The notes below the pieces were generated by a model that was not told the origin of the DNA, did no database searches, and was given only the letters and a program-made list of their open reading frames with translations. This document shows, one piece after another, positions 60,570 through 64,000 of a DNA stretch of 64,000 nucleotides. The stretch is from Ilyomonas sp965247435 (lineage in GTDB: Bacteria; Bacteroidota; Bacteroidia; Chitinophagales; Chitinophagaceae). The position numbers and the translations under genes are program-made. Position 1 is the stretch's first letter. Each line of letters opens with the position of its first letter. The stretch covers positions 1,302,001 through 1,366,000 of the forward strand of contig OZ252019.1 in assembly GCA_965247435.1 (NCBI GenBank). Direction: 5' to 3'.

Positions 60570-60663
60570 GGTTTCAAAGTAACAGCATTCTGTTAAGAAA
60601 AGTAGCTGAAGAAATAACATGCAATGGAATGCGCTGCCTGATTCTAAAACTGTAATCTTCCTT

Positions 60664-60711
60664 TTCAAAGTCCCTCTCCACCGGAGAAGGATTTAGGGTG
60701 AGGTTAAAAAA
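60664..60711. repeat. Possible dispersed repeat (GGAGAAGG...GGGTGAGG type)
   Basis: TCCCTCTCCACCGGAGAAGG followed by ATTTAGGGTGAGG. Sequences of this kind recur between genes in many Gram-negative genomes. It contains a short stem (CTCTCC / GGAGA). Copy number cannot be known from the window. Confidence 0.35.
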
Positions 60712-60725
60712 CTTATCTTCCCTAC

Positions 60726-61988
60726 ATGAAAATGCTATTCCTTTTTTCATCCTTATTCCTCTTCTACATTGCTTGTGCGCAAAGCGATTCTTCCTTTTTA
60801 TTAAAGCCCGACCGTGTGTTTGACGGTGAAGCCATGCATACCGGTTGGGTTGTTTTGGTAAAAGGAAACAAGATTGAAGAAGCCGGTGCATTGCCCTTTA
60901 AATTGCCTGACAATACAAGAGTTATTGAGATGAAAGGTACAACGCTCTTACCGGGTTTGATTGAAGGGCATTCACACTTGTTCTTACACCCGTATAATGA
61001 AGTAAGCTGGAATGACCAGGTACTTACCGAAAGCCGCGCCGAGCGTACCGCAAGAGCGGTAACACATGCACAAGCAACGCTGCTGGCAGGCTTTACCACC
61101 GTGCGGGACTTGGGCACCGAAGGCTGTATGTATGATGATGCCGGATTAAAAGCTGCGATTGAAAAAGGGATAGTTCCCGGTCCACGGATGATTATAGCTA
61201 CAAGAGCTATCGTTGCTAAAGGATCGTACGGACCCAACCTGCACAATGCTGACATGGATTTACCGCAGGGTGCTGCAGAAGTAGGTAATGAAGACGAGAT
61301 GGCGGGTGAAGTACGGATACAGATACGTAAAGGTGCAGATGTGGTAAAAGTATATGCCGATTACCGCTGGGGAAAGGACGGTGAAACAGCGCCCACTTTT
61401 AGTATGGAAGAGATAGCAATAGCTGTAAATATTGCGAAGAGCAGCGGCAGAATAACAGCGGCCCACGCCACTACCAGAGAAGGTATGCGCAGAGCTATTA
61501 TGGCAGGCATTACCACCATCGAACATGGCGATGAGGGCGATGAAGAAATCTTTAAACTAATGAAGGAGAAAGGCGTGGCGCTTTGTCCTACGCTTGCCGC
61601 CGGCGAAGCTGTTGCGCAATACAAAGGCTGGAAGAAAGGTATTGACCCCGAACCCTTAAAGATTACCGCGAAAAGAAAGAGCTTCGAGGCCGCGTTAAAG
61701 AATGGCGTTACTATTTGCATGGGCGGCGATGTGGGTGTGTTTGCGCATGGTGATAACGCACGGGAGATGGAACTAATGGCGGCGTATGGTATGAAGCCGG
61801 CAGCGGTGTTGCGTTCGGCTACATCTGTGAATGCTGCGGTGTTTGGCTACGCTGATAAAATAGGTAGTATTAAGAAAGGTTTGCTGGCAGATATTATTAT
61901 GGTGCAGGGTAACCCCGTTGATAGTATAAGCGCTGTACGGAAAGTGGTCTTTGTAATGAAGAACGGGAAGATTTATAAAGAGATGTGA
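60726..61988 (+). CDS. Exported amidohydrolase
   Basis: 420 residues, imidazolonepropionase-like branch of the amidohydrolase superfamily. MKMLFLFSSLFLFYIACAQ is the signal peptide. Metal-site elements are LIEGHSHLFLHP (HxH), the probable bridging Lys in GADVVKVYADYRW, His in TAAHATTREG, His in TTIEHGDEGD and Asp in CMGGDVGVFAHG. The flanking beta sandwich opens with LKPDRVFDGEAMHTGWVVLV. Homologues hydrolyse peptides with C-terminal Pro/Lys or aryl esters (Xaa-Pro dipeptidase-type). Divergent from the acylase gene, convergent with the peptidase gene. Confidence 0.93.
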   Translation: MKMLFLFSSLFLFYIACAQSDSSFLLKPDRVFDGEAMHTGWVVLVKGNKIEEAGALPFKLPDNTRVIEMKGTTLLPGLIEGHSHLFLHPYNEVSWNDQVLTESRAERTARAVTHAQATLLAGFTTVRDLGTEGCMYDDAGLKAAIEKGIVPGPRMIIATRAIVAKGSYGPNLHNADMDLPQGAAEVGNEDEMAGEVRIQIRKGADVVKVYADYRWGKDGETAPTFSMEEIAIAVNIAKSSGRITAAHATTREGMRRAIMAGITTIEHGDEGDEEIFKLMKEKGVALCPTLAAGEAVAQYKGWKKGIDPEPLKITAKRKSFEAALKNGVTICMGGDVGVFAHGDNAREMELMAAYGMKPAAVLRSATSVNAAVFGYADKIGSIKKGLLADIIMVQGNPVDSISAVRKVVFVMKNGKIYKEM

Positions 61989-62016
61989 GCTTTGCATTCT
62001 GAACTTCTGGCACAGA

Positions 62017-62056
62017 AACCCATACCCTAAAGTTATAAGAGTTTAGTGTATGGGTT
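62017..62056. terminator. Terminator between convergent genes
   Basis: AACCCATAC, C, CTAAA pairs with TTTAG, T, GTATGGGTT: 14 pairs with one C/T mismatch, loop GTTATAAGAG. It lies between the amidohydrolase and the S9 peptidase. Confidence 0.8.
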
Positions 62057-62101
62057 ATTATAACATACGCTATTGATAAGCATTTATTTTGCTTCAAAGC
62101 T

Positions 62102-64000
62102 TTACTGCGCCGCATTCCGTGGATCCAGCTTCCCGTCCATCTTATATTCTTTCGGCGGCTCTTTGCCCAATAAATTCTTTACAAAATAATCCCACCGCCG
62201 GCGCATCATGTATGAGGAATAAACTCCGTAACCATGACGGCTGTTGGGAAAAACAAGCAGGTCGTAATCTTTGTTGGCCTTTTCCAGCGCTTCAACAACC
62301 AGCAGCGTATTGGAGGGCGGCACATTATCATCCATCATTCCATGCGCCAGTAATAGTTTTCCTTTCAGATTTCCTGCATATACCTGGTTGGCCTGTGCCT
62401 CATAATTTGATACGCCGTTTGCGCCTTTTGTAAGTAATCCGATGTAGCGTTCGCCCCAGTCGTCCTCATAGTTGCGGTTATCATGGTTGCCCGATTCGGA
62501 GATGCCGACTTTAAAAAAATCCGGGTACCGGAACATGGCGCAGGCAGTAGCAAATCCACCGCCCGAATGTCCCCAGATGCCAACGCGGTTTATATCTATA
62601 TAACTATGCATTTGCGCAAGTTGCCGGATGCCTGCAACCTGGTCGGGCAGGGTATTCTCCGCCATGTTGCCATAGCTCCTGTCATGATAACTTTTCGAGC
62701 GCAGCGGGTTGCTGCTGCCTTCAATTTCAACCACTATGAAGCCCAATTCTGCCAGTGCCTGGTTATCGCCGCGCGAAGCTGCAAACGACCAGCTTCCAAC
62801 GCTGCCGCCCTGCGGGCCGGGATAGATATAATCAATCACCGGGTATTTTTTGGAGGAATCCAAATGGGTAGGCGTATAGAGTAGCCCGTATAAATCAGTT
62901 TGCCCGTCGTACGCTTTTATGGTAACGGGCACCGGCGGCTTCCAGCCCGTAGCTTTCAGCCTTGATAAATCGGCTTTTTCCAACGTGGAAACAAGCTTGC
63001 CATCCAGCTTGCGCAGTACCGTAATTCCGGGTACATCTGGCTGTGAATAGTCATCAATAAAATAGTTTTGTGATGGTGCTAAAGTAATATCATGGTTGCC
63101 TTTTTCGGGTGTAAGCAGCATCATGTTTTTACCATCAAAACCAATCTTGTAGAAATAGGTAAAGTAAGGATTCCCTTCTTCTTTGCCATCTGCCAAAAAA
63201 TACAAAACCCGCTTCTTTGCATCCACCTTAAGCAATTGTGTAACTACCCAATCGCCCTTGGTAATCTGATTTTTGAGCCTGCCGGTTACTGCATCGTACA
63301 AATACAACTGCCCCCAGTTGTCGCGCTCCGAATACCAGATGATTTCTTTGGTGCGGGACAAATATTTCCAGTTAATTGTTTCCTGCCCGGATTCGTACTG
63401 CGTGGCAACCTTTTCTTCAAACACTTCACGCACGGCGCCGGTAGCTGCATCTGCAATGCGCAGCTTTTCTGCTTTATGATCTCTTGAAGTGGAAACGAAT
63501 GCTAACTGTGATGCATCTTCACTCCAGTCCACATCATCAAAAGTCCCGCTGCTCGACACATCATCGCTCAGTGAAGCGCGGTGCGGGTCGGGAGGCACTT
63601 GTAAGAGAATCACCCTCGGAGTATCCACATTAATGATGACCCGCTGAATAGTAATAATGCTGGTATCGCCGGGCAGCGGATATTTCCAGGCTTCCAACTT
63701 CGGGTGTCCAACATTGGTGCTTACCAGGTACATGTTGCCGGCTTTGCGCTCATCCTGCCTGAACGTAGCAATCTTTTTAGAATCAGGCGACCAGCGCAGG
63801 ATGGCATCATCAGAATGTTTCCAGCCGGCATTGTCGGTAGCATAGCCAAAATATTGCACGCCATCCGTGGTAAGTTGTGTGAGCTTACCTGTCGCAAGAT
63901 CTCTCACCCATAAGTTATAGTCTTTTATAAATGCTGCTTTGCTGCTATCGGGCGACAGTACTTCATGGTCGTTGGCTTCTTTGTGCAACGCAGAAAGATC
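62102..64000 (-). CDS. S9 (DPP-IV-type) peptidase, 5' end outside window
   Basis: At least 632 residues; the frame is open to the window end, so the signal peptide and the first propeller blades are missing. The propeller part (LSPDSSKAAFIKDYNLWVRD, LRWSPDSKKIATFRQDERKA, VDWSEDASQLAFVSTSRDH) is followed by the alpha/beta hydrolase: VIDYIYPGPQGGSVGSW, nucleophile in GIWGHSGGGFATACAM, Asp in HGMMDDNVPPSNT and His in FPNSRHGYGVYSSYM. Removes N-terminal dipeptides, preferably Xaa-Pro. Bacteroidota carry several such periplasmic enzymes. Probably complements the amidohydrolase next door in peptide breakdown, which is inference. Confidence 0.96.
   Translation of the reverse strand, partial: DLSALHKEANDHEVLSPDSSKAAFIKDYNLWVRDLATGKLTQLTTDGVQYFGYATDNAGWKHSDDAILRWSPDSKKIATFRQDERKAGNMYLVSTNVGHPKLEAWKYPLPGDTSIITIQRVIINVDTPRVILLQVPPDPHRASLSDDVSSSGTFDDVDWSEDASQLAFVSTSRDHKAEKLRIADAATGAVREVFEEKVATQYESGQETINWKYLSRTKEIIWYSERDNWGQLYLYDAVTGRLKNQITKGDWVVTQLLKVDAKKRVLYFLADGKEEGNPYFTYFYKIGFDGKNMMLLTPEKGNHDITLAPSQNYFIDDYSQPDVPGITVLRKLDGKLVSTLEKADLSRLKATGWKPPVPVTIKAYDGQTDLYGLLYTPTHLDSSKKYPVIDYIYPGPQGGSVGSWSFAASRGDNQALAELGFIVVEIEGSSNPLRSKSYHDRSYGNMAENTLPDQVAGIRQLAQMHSYIDINRVGIWGHSGGGFATACAMFRYPDFFKVGISESGNHDNRNYEDDWGERYIGLLTKGANGVSNYEAQANQVYAGNLKGKLLLAHGMMDDNVPPSNTLLVVEALEKANKDYDLLVFPNSRHGYGVYSSYMMRRRWDYFVKNLLGKEPPKEYKMDGKLDPRNAAQ

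Noticed and set aside
1..64000. CRISPR arrays, rRNA, prophage, integron or att sites
   Set aside because: Scanned for regularly spaced repeats, rRNA signatures, phage structural genes and integrases; none seen.

Overview
The window comes from the chromosome of a member of the Bacteroidota, most likely a soil or freshwater type near the family Chitinophagaceae. The taxonomic evidence is the gliding-motility genes gldB and gldC, type IX secretion (T9SS) sorting domains (one intact type B domain at the end of a PKD-repeat protein, one type A domain in a decayed gene), LytS/LytTR two-component signalling, Bacteroidota-type promoter elements (TAnnTTTG) close to start codons, and weak Shine-Dalgarno use. 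Genus-level placement is not possible from the sequence alone.

Layout. 1-5.4 kb: the end of a family-4 glycosyltransferase convergent with a GH130 glycosidase/phosphorylase, a lone ABC ATPase with a TOBE-like tail, and an exported amidase. 5.5-10.3 kb: a LamG lipoprotein, a decayed T9SS cargo gene, a one-RRM RNA-binding protein, mnmA and a small outer-membrane barrel protein. 10.3-12.15 kb: an intact IS1182-family element. 12.2-21.2 kb: gldB divergent from nadE, then a minus-strand run (ATP-grasp-like protein, CBS protein, alpha/beta hydrolase, CvpA, YqeY, GldC, glycosyltransferase). 21.2-27.9 kb: the large T9SS surface protein, a nucleotidyltransferase and kinase pair that look like the MurU/AmgK peptidoglycan-recycling branch (the kinase is fused to a RapZ C-terminal domain), and prfB with its programmed +1 frameshift. 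28-38.7 kb: UDP-galactopyranose mutase, a polyprenyl-phosphate sugar transferase, tRNA-Gln(TTG), an MlaE permease coupled to malic enzyme, a VOC dioxygenase, an OPT peptide transporter, a glycosyltransferase and an SDR.

38.9-48 kb is more accessory: a multiply frameshifted COQ7-like pseudogene, an Nth-family glycosylase, a small unknown protein with a possible nuclease-type motif, a multicopper oxidase, a DUF1566 lipoprotein, and an AT-rich type II restriction-modification pair whose endonuclease reading frame has an in-frame stop near its 5' end. 48-64 kb: a conserved unknown protein, a TonB-C protein, a multi-domain protein that looks transcription-related, an sdpRI-like autoregulated pair with a clear palindromic operator, an erythromycin-esterase-like protein in an operon with a LytS/LytTR system, a penicillin-acylase-type Ntn hydrolase, an amidohydrolase, and the 3' part of a DPP-IV-type S9 peptidase.

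The best candidate for something undescribed is the 549-residue protein at 51.5-53.2 kb. I read it as two RNA-polymerase alpha-CTD-like helix-hairpin-helix modules, a Pro/Ala linker, a sigma-region-4-like HTH and a C-terminal HARE-like winged helix. Next are the AmgK-RapZ fusion beside a MurU-like gene, and a 51-codon reading frame after nadE that is intact only if ribosomes shift -1 at a canonical A AAA AAG heptamer. No CRISPR array, rRNA, prophage or replication origin was seen.
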